NCBI GenBank assembly: GCA_947253875.1
Contig: CAMYAM010000010.1
Coordinates: forward strand, 1 to 64,000
DNA: 64,000 bases
Origin: an uncultured Fastidiosipila sp.
GTDB lineage: Bacteria; Bacillota; Clostridia; Saccharofermentanales; Fastidiosipilaceae
Direction of reading: 5' to 3'
The notes under the pieces are model-generated. The model saw only the letters and a list, made by a program, of their open reading frames with translations, did no database searches and had not been told where the DNA came from. Position numbers and translations under genes: made by a program. Positions 46,613-56,400 of the stretch are shown piece by piece; within the stretch, counting starts at the first letter, position 1, and each line of letters opens with the position of its first letter.

Positions 46613-46695
46613 TTTGGCTTAAATGCTGTAATTATAGATTAATTAAAATAAATAGCTTTTGAATTATTTAAAAGCGTGATAATATTAATGCTTGG

Positions 46696-46722
46696 GCACT
46701 CAATGTCATTGAGTGCTTATTG
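46696..46722 (+). terminator. Hairpin after guaB
   Basis: GCACTCAAT and ATTGAGTGC form a 9-bp perfect stem with a three-base loop, followed by TTATT. It probably ends guaB, 85 bases after its stop. Confidence 0.7.
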
Positions 46723-46768
46723 CTTATTTAAGTGGGTTTATCAAAATCCCATATAGGAGGAAAATTAA

Positions 46769-47245
46769 ATGGCAGATAAGAAAAAATATGATTTTACTAG
46801 TGAAGGTATCAATAAATTAAAAGAAGAGTTAGATAGAAGAAAAGGTACTGAAAGAACAGAAATTGCTAATAGAATTAAAGAAGCAAGATCTTTTGGTGAC
46901 CTTTCTGAAAACTCAGAATATGATGATGCTAAAGAAGCTCAAGCTTTAAATGAGGCAAAAATTGTTGAGTTAGAAGATCTTCTAAAGAATGCTAACGTTA
47001 TTGAGGATCATGAAATTAGCAAACACGTTATAGGCCTAGGTAGTAAAGTTACTTTAGAAGATATTAAATCTGGTGAGCAAGAAGAATTTACATTAGTATC
47101 ACAAAAAGAGGAAGATATATTTTCTAGTAAAATTTCCACAGAATCACCAGTTGGTGTTGCGATCATGGGTAAGAAAAAAGGAGATAAAATAACAGTTTCT
47201 ACTCCTGTAGGTTTGATTAAATATACTGTAGTTAAAATTGGTTAA
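46769..47245 (+). CDS. greA: Transcription elongation factor GreA
   Basis: GreA stimulates RNA cleavage by backtracked RNA polymerase. The N-terminal coiled coil carries the acidic tip (ARSFGDLSENSEYDDAKE), and the C-terminal FKBP-like domain ends PVGLIKYTVVKIG. The 158-residue length is normal. A TAGGAGG ribosome binding site precedes the ATG. lysS follows after 18 bases, the greA-lysS pair being common in Bacillota. Confidence 0.97.
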   Translation: MADKKKYDFTSEGINKLKEELDRRKGTERTEIANRIKEARSFGDLSENSEYDDAKEAQALNEAKIVELEDLLKNANVIEDHEISKHVIGLGSKVTLEDIKSGEQEEFTLVSQKEEDIFSSKISTESPVGVAIMGKKKGDKITVSTPVGLIKYTVVKIG

Positions 47246-47263
47246 TATCAGAGAGGATTTAAG

Positions 47264-49213
47264 ATGAGCGAGAACAAGGGAAATAATGGCACAGTAAACG
47301 CAGAACAAGATCTTAATGATCAGATGATTGTTAGACGTGAGAAATTAGACGAACTAAGATCTAGATCACTTGATCCTTTCCAAGAGGTTAAATATGACAT
47401 TAGTCATTTAACAGCTGAAGTTAAAGATAAGTTTGAAGAGCTTGAAGGAAAAGAAGTTAGTTTAGCTGGTAGATTAATGTCTAAAAGAGGTATGGGTAAA
47501 TCAAGTTTTGCCGATATTCAAGATAGAACAGGAAAAATTCAACTATTTGTTAATATCAAAAATTTACCAGAAGGCAAATATGAAGATTTTAAACATCTAG
47601 ATATAGGTGACGTTATTGGGCTAAAAGGTGAGGTCATGAAGACCAAAACAGGTGAAGTGAGTGTAAGGGTTAGCGATTACACATTGTTAGCTAAGTGTTT
47701 ACGACCTTTGCCCGATAGTTGGAGCGGCTTAAGTGATACCGAAACTAAATATAGACAAAGATATTTAGATTTAATTATTAATAAAGATTCTAAAGATACA
47801 TTTGTCCTACGTAGTTTAATTATTAGTCATATTCGCAAAATCTTAAATGAAAAAGGTTTCTTAGAAGTTGAAACACCAATATTGAATACAGTTCCAGGTG
47901 GAGCTAATGCAAGACCATTTGTTACACACCACAATACTTTGGATATAGATATGTATTTACGTATTGCTCCAGAGTTATATTTAAAGAGATTAATTATTGG
48001 TGGTATGGGAAGAGTTTATGAAATTGGTAGAAACTTCAGAAATGAAGGTATGAGTCATAAGCATAATCCAGAGTTTACAATGATGGAGCTTTACCAATCC
48101 TACGCTGATTACAATGATATGATGAATCTCACAGAGGAGATTATTAAGAGACTTGCTAAAGAAGTAGTCGGTAAATCTGAGTACGAATGGGACGGTCATG
48201 TTATTGATTTAGCTAATGACTTTAGAAGCTTAACTATGCTTGATGCGGTTAAAGAGTACTCAGGTGTTGATTTCAATGAAATTGAGGACGATGCTGCAGC
48301 TTTTGCAATAGCAAAAGAGAAAAATGTTGAAACTCAAGAAATGTGGAGTAAAGGTGACATACTAAATGCATTCTTTGAAGAATTTGTTGAAGATAATTTA
48401 ATTCAACCTACATTTATTTATGACTATCCAATTGAAGTGTCACCATTAAGTAAACAGAAACCAGAAGATCCTGCATTTACTGAGAGATTTGAGTTATTCA
48501 TAGCAGGTGATGAATATGGTAATGCCTATTCAGAGCTCAATGATCCATTCGAGCAACGTGCAAGATTTGAAGCTCAAGAGAGTAGACGTAGTGCTGGTGA
48601 TGATGAGGGTATGAGAATTGATGAAGATTATATCAGAGCTCTCGAATATGCTTTGCCTCCAACTGGTGGTTTAGGAATTGGAATTGACAGATTATGTATG
48701 TTGTTAACTGGAAATGATAATATCCGTGACGTACTGCTATTCCCAACAATGAGACCAGTGGGTAAGGAAAAGGTTGAAAATAGGGATTCGTTAAAAGAAA
48801 CTTACGAAACTTACGACAAACTTACGACAGAAAAAATCGACCTTTCAAAAGTGAAAGTTGAACCATTATTTGAAGATATGGTTGATTTTGATACATTCTC
48901 AAAATCTGATTTTAGAGTTGTAAAAGTTAAGAACTGCGAAGAAGTTCCAAAGTCAAAAAAACTTTTGAAATTTACATTAGATGATGGTTCTGAAAAAGAA
49001 AGAGTTATTTTATCTGGTATTAAGGAATATTACAGCGCAGAGAGCTTAATTGGAAAGACACTACTTGCAATTTGTAATCTTCCTCCTCGTAAGATGATGG
49101 GAATCGACTCAGAAGGTATGATTATATCTGCAATTTGTGAGTACGACGGAGAAGAAAAACTTAACTTAATAATGTTGGATGATAATATTCCAGCAGGATC
49201 AAAATTATATTAA
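47264..49213 (+). CDS. lysS: Lysyl-tRNA synthetase with C-terminal tRNA-binding domain
   Basis: This class II LysRS has an N-terminal OB anticodon-binding domain and a catalytic core (GMSHKHNPEFTMMELY, then GLGIGIDRLCMLLTG) up to about residue 510. The last 105 residues or so form a second OB fold of the Trbp111/MetRS-tail type (DFRVVKVKNCEEVPKSKKLL, then PPRKMMG). This gives 649 residues instead of about 500. The extra domain raises tRNA affinity in related synthetases. A diverged copy of its last 43 codons lies at 51314-51442, on the other side of a foreign-looking segment. Confidence 0.96.
   Translation: MSENKGNNGTVNAEQDLNDQMIVRREKLDELRSRSLDPFQEVKYDISHLTAEVKDKFEELEGKEVSLAGRLMSKRGMGKSSFADIQDRTGKIQLFVNIKNLPEGKYEDFKHLDIGDVIGLKGEVMKTKTGEVSVRVSDYTLLAKCLRPLPDSWSGLSDTETKYRQRYLDLIINKDSKDTFVLRSLIISHIRKILNEKGFLEVETPILNTVPGGANARPFVTHHNTLDIDMYLRIAPELYLKRLIIGGMGRVYEIGRNFRNEGMSHKHNPEFTMMELYQSYADYNDMMNLTEEIIKRLAKEVVGKSEYEWDGHVIDLANDFRSLTMLDAVKEYSGVDFNEIEDDAAAFAIAKEKNVETQEMWSKGDILNAFFEEFVEDNLIQPTFIYDYPIEVSPLSKQKPEDPAFTERFELFIAGDEYGNAYSELNDPFEQRARFEAQESRRSAGDDEGMRIDEDYIRALEYALPPTGGLGIGIDRLCMLLTGNDNIRDVLLFPTMRPVGKEKVENRDSLKETYETYDKLTTEKIDLSKVKVEPLFEDMVDFDTFSKSDFRVVKVKNCEEVPKSKKLLKFTLDDGSEKERVILSGIKEYYSAESLIGKTLLAICNLPPRKMMGIDSEGMIISAICEYDGEEKLNLIMLDDNIPAGSKLY
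49082..49213 (+). repeat. lysS 3' end, copy 1 of a diverged direct repeat
   Basis: This is the functional 3' end of lysS (PPRKMMG to the stop). It is repeated as a diverged copy at 51314-51442. Confidence 0.85.
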
Positions 49214-49270
49214 AGAACACGCTAATTATGAAACTGGGGTTTGTTAAGAATCCAAGTTTAATTTTTATAA

Positions 49271-49299
49271 TTGGATTATTAGAATTATTAAACTATATA
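49271..49299 (+). promoter_or_regulatory. Possible promoter for the 59-residue gene
   Basis: TTGGAT and TATATA are separated by 17 bp, about 90 bases before the ATG at 49389. Confidence 0.4.
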
Positions 49300-49388
49300 A
49301 TAGGATCAATTTAAAGAATAATAAATATTAGATAATCACTGGCTATAATATGAGCAAACAACTTAAGGCAGATCCAGGAGGTAATAAG

Positions 49389-49568
49389 ATGAATAAAATG
49401 CAAGAACTAATAGATGAACTCATAAAAGCAAATGAAGATGGAACATACAAAACATATAAAAGCACAGAAGAAATAAAAGCAATGAACAATGAAGAAATAC
49501 AGATTATATATTCCAACATGAAAAACTATCTATCAGACAAAAGAACACACATCTTCCTCCACAGGTAA
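49389..49568 (+). CDS. Small protein of unknown function (59 residues)
   Basis: I do not recognise it. The ATG at 49389 has a consensus AGGAGG ribosome binding site seven bases upstream. The product starts MNKMQELIDELIKANEDG and is polar, helical-looking and without a membrane segment. It sits just inside the left border of the foreign-looking segment. Confidence 0.5.
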   Translation: MNKMQELIDELIKANEDGTYKTYKSTEEIKAMNNEEIQIIYSNMKNYLSDKRTHIFLHR

Positions 49569-49639
49569 TCTATTTTGCATTAAATAAATGGGTAACAGCT
49601 GAAATGACTGTGGGTGCAACGAAAGGATAAGGTATAAAA

Positions 49640-50764
49640 ATGGATAACAATAGTAAAAATATTATTCTGCCAGGAACAGCAGCAATGCTTCCCTATCTGA
49701 CACATGGAAAAAGCAGGGCTATTAATGCTGAAAACAGGACAGGAGAAAAGGGAAAGGGCGGTATGGCAGCCAGCGTTCTCGGAAAATCAAGAAAAGGCAG
49801 TCCGTGTTTGAATGATATCCAGCCGGGAGAGACGGTTGTTTTAGGAGAAATAGATGGTCCGGGAATCATTCATCATATATGGATAACAACGGATAATAAA
49901 ACGTCTGAAGGAGATTGCTTTGTTCTTAGGGATCTGGTTCTCAGAATGTATTGGGATGGCGAGGAAAATCCATCAGTAGAAGTACCGTTAGGGGATTTTT
50001 TCTGTTGTGGATTTGGAAAAGAGTGTTATATCAATTCCAGTCTTATAACAGTTGTTCCATCCAGAGGGTTAAATTCTTATATTCAGATGCCATTTAAAAA
50101 GAAAGCAGTTATTACATTAGAAAATCAGCATGCAAATGCAATTCCGGCTTTTTTTTATCAGATTGATTATAATTTATATAATTACCTGCCAGAAGAAACG
50201 GAATATTTTCATGCAAGCTGGAGGAGAGAAGCTCTTACCGAGCTGGGAAAAGATTATGTTATTGTAGATGGAATAAAAGGTAGTGGTCATTATATTGGTA
50301 CATATATAGCATTGTCTACACTTCAAAGATATTGGTGGGGCGAAGGAGAAGTAAAGTTCTATATTGATGGAGATGAACAATATCCAACAATCTGTGGAAC
50401 CGGAATGGAAGATTACTTTGGAGGTTCCTGGAGTTTTGCCAGACATGAAGACGGAAAAACGATAGAACAGACATATACAACTCCTTTTCTTGGATATCCA
50501 TTTTATTCAAGGCATGATGATCTGGTAAATAATTTATATCATAATGATGATTGTCCGCCAATGCGCGGTTTTTATCGCTGGCATGTCATGGATCCGGTGT
50601 TTTTTGATGAGGAGCTTAAGGTTACTGTGCAACAGATTGGTGTTGGACATAAAGGTTTATTTGAACGTCAGGATGATTTGTCAAGTGTTGCATACTGGTA
50701 TCAGAAGGAACCACATAATGTTTTTCCAAAGCTTCCTGAGAAAGAAAAAAGATGGCCAAGATAG
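49640..50764 (+). CDS. DUF2961 / GH172 family glycoside hydrolase
   Basis: DUF2961 proteins form family GH172, which includes difructose-dianhydride I synthase/hydrolase (alpha-D-fructofuranosidase) and arabinan-active enzymes. The protein has 374 residues and is without a signal peptide, so it is cytoplasmic. Family-like features include DGPGIIHHIWIT, EVPLGDFFCCGFG, YIDGDEQYPTICGTGMEDYFGGSW and PMRGFYRWH. The ribosome binding site is AAAGGATAAGG. Codon use (CCG, GGA, ATC, CTG) differs from neighbours and looks imported, perhaps from a lachnospiraceal donor. The remains of a GH32 fructosidase gene follow, pointing to fructan or difructose-anhydride use. The frame is intact. Confidence 0.85.
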   Translation: MDNNSKNIILPGTAAMLPYLTHGKSRAINAENRTGEKGKGGMAASVLGKSRKGSPCLNDIQPGETVVLGEIDGPGIIHHIWITTDNKTSEGDCFVLRDLVLRMYWDGEENPSVEVPLGDFFCCGFGKECYINSSLITVVPSRGLNSYIQMPFKKKAVITLENQHANAIPAFFYQIDYNLYNYLPEETEYFHASWRREALTELGKDYVIVDGIKGSGHYIGTYIALSTLQRYWWGEGEVKFYIDGDEQYPTICGTGMEDYFGGSWSFARHEDGKTIEQTYTTPFLGYPFYSRHDDLVNNLYHNDDCPPMRGFYRWHVMDPVFFDEELKVTVQQIGVGHKGLFERQDDLSSVAYWYQKEPHNVFPKLPEKEKRWPR

Positions 50765-50788
50765 AAAAGGGAGCAGAAAGGTCAATTG

Positions 50789-51313
50789 ATGCAAAAAGAA
50801 AAAATGCTTCAGGAAATTGATCGGGCACAAATAGTAATTAATCAGAATCAATAAAAAGTTTAACAGGGAAAAATGAGGCAGAAATATCAATTTATGGCAG
50901 AAACGGGATGGATTAATGATCCAAATTGATTGATATATTTCAAAGGAAAGTATCATTTTTTCTATCAGTATAATCCATATCAGAGTTTCTGGGAAAATAT
51001 GCATTGGAGACACGCTGTCAGTGATGATTTGATTCAAAGGGAGTATCTTCCAGTTGAATTAGCACCAAGTGAGCTTTATGAAGATCATTTGAAGGGTGGA
51101 TGTTTTTCCAGAAGTGCAATTGAATTTGACGGAAAACTATATTTAATATATACAGCAGCAACGAAGCATGGAAATGGATTTGTCCAGACACAGTGTGTTG
51201 CTTATAGTGAAGATGGTATTCATTTTGAAAAATATGAAAAAATCCGGTTTTAACAGCACCGGAAGGGATTTCGCCAGATTCCTTCCAGGATCCCAAGGTA
51301 TGGAAACAGAAGA
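50789..51313 (+). pseudogene. Decayed GH32 beta-fructofuranosidase (sucrose-6-P hydrolase) fragment
   Basis: Only the N-terminal third of a GH32 gene remains. Diagnostic pieces are GWINDPN (holding the catalytic Asp), FFYQYNPYQSFWENMHWRHAVS and FVQTQCVAYSEDGIHFEKYE. There are three in-frame stops: TAA at 50852, TAA at 50861, and TGA at 50927 where glycine of WINDPNG belongs (GGA to TGA). One base is missing in an A run near 51240, after which the frame reads NPVLTAPEGISPDSFQDPKVW. The sequence breaks off at about 51313 and runs straight into a lysS-like 3' end. It cannot make an active enzyme. Confidence 0.85.
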
Positions 51314-51442
51314 CAGCCACGTAAAATGATGGGAGAGTCTTGGGGAATGTTATTAAGTGCTATTCATGAGTATGATGGCGAAGAGAAGCTTAATTTAATC
51401 ATGCTGGATAGTAACATTCCAGCTGGAGCTAAGGTATATTAA
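51314..51442 (+). pseudogene. Second, diverged copy of the lysS (tRNA-binding domain) 3' end
   Basis: An intact 42-codon tail, QPRKMMGESWGMLLSAI and on to DSNIPAGAKVY, aligns with the end of lysS (PPRKMMGIDSEGMIISAI to DDNIPAGSKLY) and is one codon shorter. It has no start and joins directly to the GH32 fragment. A diverged rather than identical copy argues for an outside donor, where it may have been the end of lysS or metG. A terminator follows about 110 bases on. Confidence 0.85.
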
Positions 51443-51551
51443 ATTTAATTTTAATGTGGATTTAAATAAAAAAACTAAATAAATTTTGATTGATAACTCA
51501 AAAAGTTAAATCTAGTTAATAGCTTGATATTGTGTAAGTCTTGCTAAATTT

Positions 51552-51582
51552 AAACGATAGATTTGTTTCTATCGTTTTTTTA
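51552..51582 (+). terminator. Terminator, probably the original end of the greA-lysS unit
   Basis: cgataga and tctatcg, extended by aaa/ttt, form a hairpin followed by a run of seven T. It lies about 110 bases after the second lysS end; none was seen behind the functional lysS. Confidence 0.8.
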
Positions 51583-51653
51583 TTTTACTTTGATTAGTAA
51601 AATGCAGACTTACAGAAAATTCTTAAAAAGTGAATTGAAAATTTAAAAAAGTA

Positions 51654-51682
51654 TTGAAAAATCAACTTTTTAGCCATAATAT
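51654..51682 (+). promoter_or_regulatory. Probable promoter of the DUF3137-lemA pair
   Basis: TTGAAA and TAATAT are separated by exactly 17 bp and end about 40 bases before the ATG. Confidence 0.55.
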
Positions 51683-51720
51683 ACAAATAAAAAAATAAGT
51701 TCGTATAACAAGGGTATGGT

Positions 51721-52674
51721 ATGGTAAAAAAATATAGAAATGATTTTATGAATCCTGAAATTCTTAAAAGAATTGAACAGGTTGAAAAGTCTTCTAAAGT
51801 ACAGGAAGGATTAAATGAAATAAGAAGAGGTATGAGTGGAAAGACTTCGAATTTATTTAATCCAAAATTTATAATAATATTCATCTTTTCAATTGTAGCT
51901 TTACAATTTAGTTATTACTTATTTGTAATATTTTTAATTGTTTGTTTTTCAATATTTGGGAAAAATGAAGAAATAAAATTTGATATTGATAGTTCTTATG
52001 AAAACAATGTTATATTACCTATTTTGCAGGAAATTTTTCCAGGTACAAGCTTAAATTATTCTGAAGGAATTGATGAGGACGTGTTTGTTAAACTTCTACC
52101 TAAATGCGAAAAATATTATTCGGATTGTCATATTATATTTGCAGATGAATCTAAGACTGAACTTTCTAATATGAGTGCATACCACTACAGAAGTAGAAAA
52201 AAGTCGGGATATATATCGATCAATGATTTTTATGGTCAGGTTATGTTAATTAGGCAAAAGACGAATATAAGGGGGCATATAAGGATAGTTCCATTGATAA
52301 ATAGTACTAGTGAAGATGAAGAAACTTACATGCCTTATGGAAGTAAAATGTCAGATGAAACAGAAATTAAGACAGAATCAATTTGTTTTAATGAATCATA
52401 TTCTATATTTTCAACAGATCAATTTTATCCAAAATTAATTTTAGACCCAATCACGATAGAAATCTTAAATGATTGGAGAAAAAAGATAAAAGTTTGTGTG
52501 TATATTGATGAGAACTATATTGCAGTAGGTTTTGATTCAAGTAGAAAAATGTTTTCCATGCCAACTACAAGCAATGAAACTGCAAATTTATCTCTTGTAA
52601 GTGAATATGAAAAGGTTAGAAAAAATTTAGGGGATTTTTATAATTTTATTAATATAATTAGAGAAAAATTATAA
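51721..52674 (+). CDS. DUF3137 membrane protein
   Basis: An N-terminal helical region of about 45 residues is followed by two adjacent membrane segments (about 49-80) and a soluble domain. The soluble part has the DUF3137 pattern: ILPILQEIFPG, then DVFVKLLPKCEKYYSDCHI, then HYRSRKKSGY. The function of DUF3137 is unknown. These genes commonly sit beside lemA, as here, with 22 bases between them. An AAGGGT ribosome binding site precedes the ATG. Likely a membrane partner of LemA; that is inference from linkage. Confidence 0.82.
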   Translation: MVKKYRNDFMNPEILKRIEQVEKSSKVQEGLNEIRRGMSGKTSNLFNPKFIIIFIFSIVALQFSYYLFVIFLIVCFSIFGKNEEIKFDIDSSYENNVILPILQEIFPGTSLNYSEGIDEDVFVKLLPKCEKYYSDCHIIFADESKTELSNMSAYHYRSRKKSGYISINDFYGQVMLIRQKTNIRGHIRIVPLINSTSEDEETYMPYGSKMSDETEIKTESICFNESYSIFSTDQFYPKLILDPITIEILNDWRKKIKVCVYIDENYIAVGFDSSRKMFSMPTTSNETANLSLVSEYEKVRKNLGDFYNFINIIREKL

Positions 52675-52696
52675 AGAAAAATATAGAGGAGTAAGT

Positions 52697-53338
52697 ATGA
52701 ATAAATATTTTACTTTTGTATTATTATTACTCTGGATAGTAATAGTTTTCGCAGTAATGGAGGGAGTTTCAATGGATAAATATATAAGTGTAGAACACTT
52801 ACTAATGCTTTTACCAATAATATTGCTAATTATGTTAGTAGTATTTTTTATAAAAAAGTCAAATAAATTAAAAAGATATCAAATAATAATAGATGAATCA
52901 AAGAAAAATGTTGATATAGCACTTGCAAAAAGATACGATACAATTTTGCAAATGTTGAAGATAGCAAAATCATATGCTGCTTATGAAAAAACTACATTCA
53001 TTGATTTAGTTAAGCTAAGGGGAAGTGCCAGTGTCAGCGATTTTAATAAAACAATCAATGACCAAGACAAAGTTATAGGTAAGATTTATGCTTTAGCAGA
53101 GGCTTATCCAGAATTAAGGTCTTCAGAAGAATTCTTAAATCTACAAAATCAAATAGATGATGAAAATGAGCAATTAGCTGCAGCAAAAAGAATAGTTAAT
53201 AGCAATATAAGTTTATTTAATCAGGAAATTGTTGCTTTTCCAACATCAATTGTTGCAAAAATAAACGGATTAAAAAGAATAGAATTTATGAAGGAAGATA
53301 ATATCGATATTAAGAAAAATATAGATAATTTAGATTAA
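52697..53338 (+). CDS. lemA: LemA family protein
   Basis: Two membrane segments lie at about residues 5-22 and 33-52, followed by the helical LemA domain: LAKRYDTILQMLKIAKSYAAYE, then SEEFLNLQNQIDDENEQLAAAKRIVNSNISLFNQEI and FPTSIVAKI. The canonical LemA has one N-terminal anchor, so the extra segment is unusual. The function is unknown; LemA proteins are widespread membrane proteins often linked to DUF3137 or TPM-domain proteins. A GAGGAG ribosome binding site precedes the ATG. An AT-rich hairpin follows. Confidence 0.88.
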   Translation: MNKYFTFVLLLLWIVIVFAVMEGVSMDKYISVEHLLMLLPIILLIMLVVFFIKKSNKLKRYQIIIDESKKNVDIALAKRYDTILQMLKIAKSYAAYEKTTFIDLVKLRGSASVSDFNKTINDQDKVIGKIYALAEAYPELRSSEEFLNLQNQIDDENEQLAAAKRIVNSNISLFNQEIVAFPTSIVAKINGLKRIEFMKEDNIDIKKNIDNLD

Positions 53339-53361
53339 GATAGTGATTTATATTGAATTTC

Positions 53362-53395
53362 TATGATTTTAGTATTAAAATCATAAAAATTTTTA
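53362..53395 (+). terminator. AT-rich hairpin after lemA
   Basis: tatgatttta and taaaatcata pair over a four-base loop, followed by aaaattttta. The stem is all weak pairs, so termination may be partial. Confidence 0.4.
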
Positions 53396-53422
53396 TAATC
53401 AAATTTTAGTAAAAGTGGGTAA

Positions 53423-56400
53423 ATGATGATGAGAGAAATAAAACATATGGAAAAGACAAAGAAATTTAGTGCATTGATTTTAGCTTGTGCAATTTTATTA
53501 TCTTTATTCCAGGTAACCGATGTCTTGGCGCAAAATAAGACAGTTGTTAATGCAAGGGTTTATTATAAAGGTGAAAAACCAGAAAAGTTAGTAAACGAAA
53601 TTGATAGAGGTTTTTGGAGAGACCCAGAAGAGGTCGAATACCCTACTGCAGGTTATCAAGAAAAAGAATTAGATAATGGTGTTAAGTATTTTGACTTTAC
53701 ATATGCAGTTGATAATTTGAGAGTTGGTAAATCTTATAAACCTGATTTTTCTGATGATTCAGGAAATGGATATGAAGTTACTCCTGGAATGGTAGCTCAA
53801 AATGATTCTGGTCAACAAACTGTAAATGTAATAATTAAGCGAAAAGGTACTGCTTTCTTACAATTTGTAGATCAAAGTGGGGCTAAAGTTCCTCTGAAAG
53901 TTAATTATGATTATGAGATATATATTAAGAATTTTAAATTTGATGCAGATACTGAAGGTGGCAATTCTTTGTTCTACTATGAGTTTCCAGAAATTAATGA
54001 TGATGGTTCAATCAAATCAAATTTATTTAATGCTGAAATACTTTTGCAGGAAATAATTAATACTGCAAATGGTGAAAAAGCAATTATAAAAAAGGTTGAG
54101 AAGATAGATGAAGAACATAGTTATAAAATTACTTTAGATAAAATAAAATATAAAACCATTAAATTGAATTTAACTATAGCATCAGAGTTACCTTTGAAAT
54201 TTAGAGATGGCACAGCTGATGTAACAATTGATTTTAGTGGCGAAAAGACTAAACATAGACTTACCTTTAATAATGCAGAGGTTAAAAAAGTAGGTTCGGA
54301 AAATATAATTAGCAAAGAATTAACCATTAAAGTCCCTGAAATAACGGGTGATAATTCTTCAAGAGTCATACTGGAGAATTTACCTGGATTGTTGAGTACC
54401 AATAATTATGGTATTTTTTCACAGAGTTTTGATTCAGAATCTAATGTATTAAAAGTTAATTTGGGTAGAAAATTAGCTGTAGGGGTATTTAAGATCCCTG
54501 ATATGGAGATTGATCAAACTACTACAAACTTTACCTTTATTGATTTTGCTGAGAAGAATCAAGTTAAAAGTATTACATTAGGCTTATTTGATAAGAGTGG
54601 CAAATTAATAGCTCGTAGCAAGCCATCTCTTACAGGAGAGGTCTTTGATATTGGTATCGCTCCAGGTGAGTATACTATTAAGATAATTAAAGCTCCTGAA
54701 AATTTAAAGAAGGATTATGAAATTGAACAAGAACATAAATTAGTTATAGATAAAGACGGATATACATACTTGGATCCAAAATATGATGAGTCAGGTAAAA
54801 TTATTTGGGGAGGTCCGAACGGTGTAGTCGATAAGGACAATTCAGGAATAGTTGACCTGAACATTGTGGGATATAAAACTCCATTGAAATTTATTATTCC
54901 ACATAAAGTTAAAACAGAAAAATATATCGTTGAAAAGGATGAAGGACAGGTTGCTCAAGGAGTATTTAGTAAAGATGGAGAAACCTTAGTCAAGACTACT
55001 ACGGTTAATCCGAATCAAGAAATAGAGTTTGAAATTCAACAAATCATTCATCCTGATTATAAAGCAAGACTTGTTAATAAATATAAAAATGGAACGGTTA
55101 CGTTTGCGGTAAGTTCTAACTTAAAATTAGAATTGAAAGATATTATCGATAAAGATAGGTTGGAATTTATTACAAATTCTTTGACTGTTGAAGAAATAAT
55201 AAATGGACAGAGACAAGAAGTAAAAGATATAAATGTTGAATTCAATGCAGCTACAAATACTTTAAATTTAATAGATAAAACAGAAATTGTTGAATATAAC
55301 CTGGATCTTAACGATAAAACAGAACTTAAACCTAAACGATTAATAGCAATAAGATTTAAGACAAAAGTTAAAGATATAGCTGATCTAAGTAAATGGAGTA
55401 AAGATTTTAAAAATTCAGCTGTAAGTCGTAAAGATGAAAGTACAGTAGATCTTATCCCTAACTTGAAATTTAAACTTAAGAAGTCATGGCTAGGTGACCA
55501 CAATTACCAAAAAGATTTTACCGTTGATGCTTTTATAAACTCTTTGAAATTGAGAGTGCTTAACAAAAAAGATGGTAATGAAATTGCGGTTAAGAATCTA
55601 AGAGAATATCTTGATGCAAAAGAGATTGCTAAACTTGATTTTAATAATAAATCATGGGAATTGAATTTTTCTCTTCCTAAATACGATAAGGCAAGTCTGA
55701 GTTTAGGTAAAAGTCAATGGAAAGAATTAGATTATGAAGTTATTGAGGAGTTACCAGAAGGATTAGCAAATAAGTACATATCAGAAAACCCAATAAAGGC
55801 AGACGATAAGTTTAGTTTCAACTTGAATAATGCTCCAAAAGCTCAACTATTTAATCTTGAATTGGATAAAGTTTGGGAAAATGTAAAAAATAAGGAAGAT
55901 TATCTAGCGGTATTTAAGCTATATCAACTTAATCAACAAGATGAAATAATAAATGCGTTTGAGTTTTCAAAGAATAAACTTGAGTTAATTGATAAAAATG
56001 GAGATAAATATTCTTTCTTAACTTATGAGTTAATTGATGGAGTGATAAAGGAAATTCAAATTACACCGAATGTTGAGTGTGATGGAGATCACTATCTGAT
56101 AAGGAATTTACCAAAATATGATAAAAAAGGTGAAGCTTATAAATATAAAGTAAGTGAAAGTAAAATAATTCATGATTCTGAAGATGTTAGTGATTTGTTT
56201 GATACAAGTTATAGTGGGACTTACGATGTAGATAAAGATTCAGTTTATAAGGTTGAGATTAAAAATATGAAAAAACCTGAAACTACAACCACCACTACTA
56301 CAGAGACCACTACAACGACCACTGCCACAGAAACTACCACTACAACTACTACGGGAACAACTACAGTAGTCACTGAAACTACGACTGAATCAACCACCAC

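Larger units (their letters stand above)
49214..51442 (+). mobile_element. Foreign-looking segment between two lysS ends
   Basis: The segment holds a 59-residue gene, a GH172 gene, a broken GH32 gene and a diverged lysS-like 3' end. From about 49,600 its codon choice (many G- and C-ending codons, GGA glycine, CCG proline) differs from the flanking genes. No integrase, transposase or terminal inverted repeat was seen. Homologous recombination with DNA of a related organism at the lysS end is the simplest explanation. The exact left border is uncertain. Confidence 0.6.

Noticed and set aside
49214..51442. Insertion sequence or integrative element
   Set aside because: No transposase, integrase, terminal inverted repeats or target duplication; the repeats are diverged gene ends.
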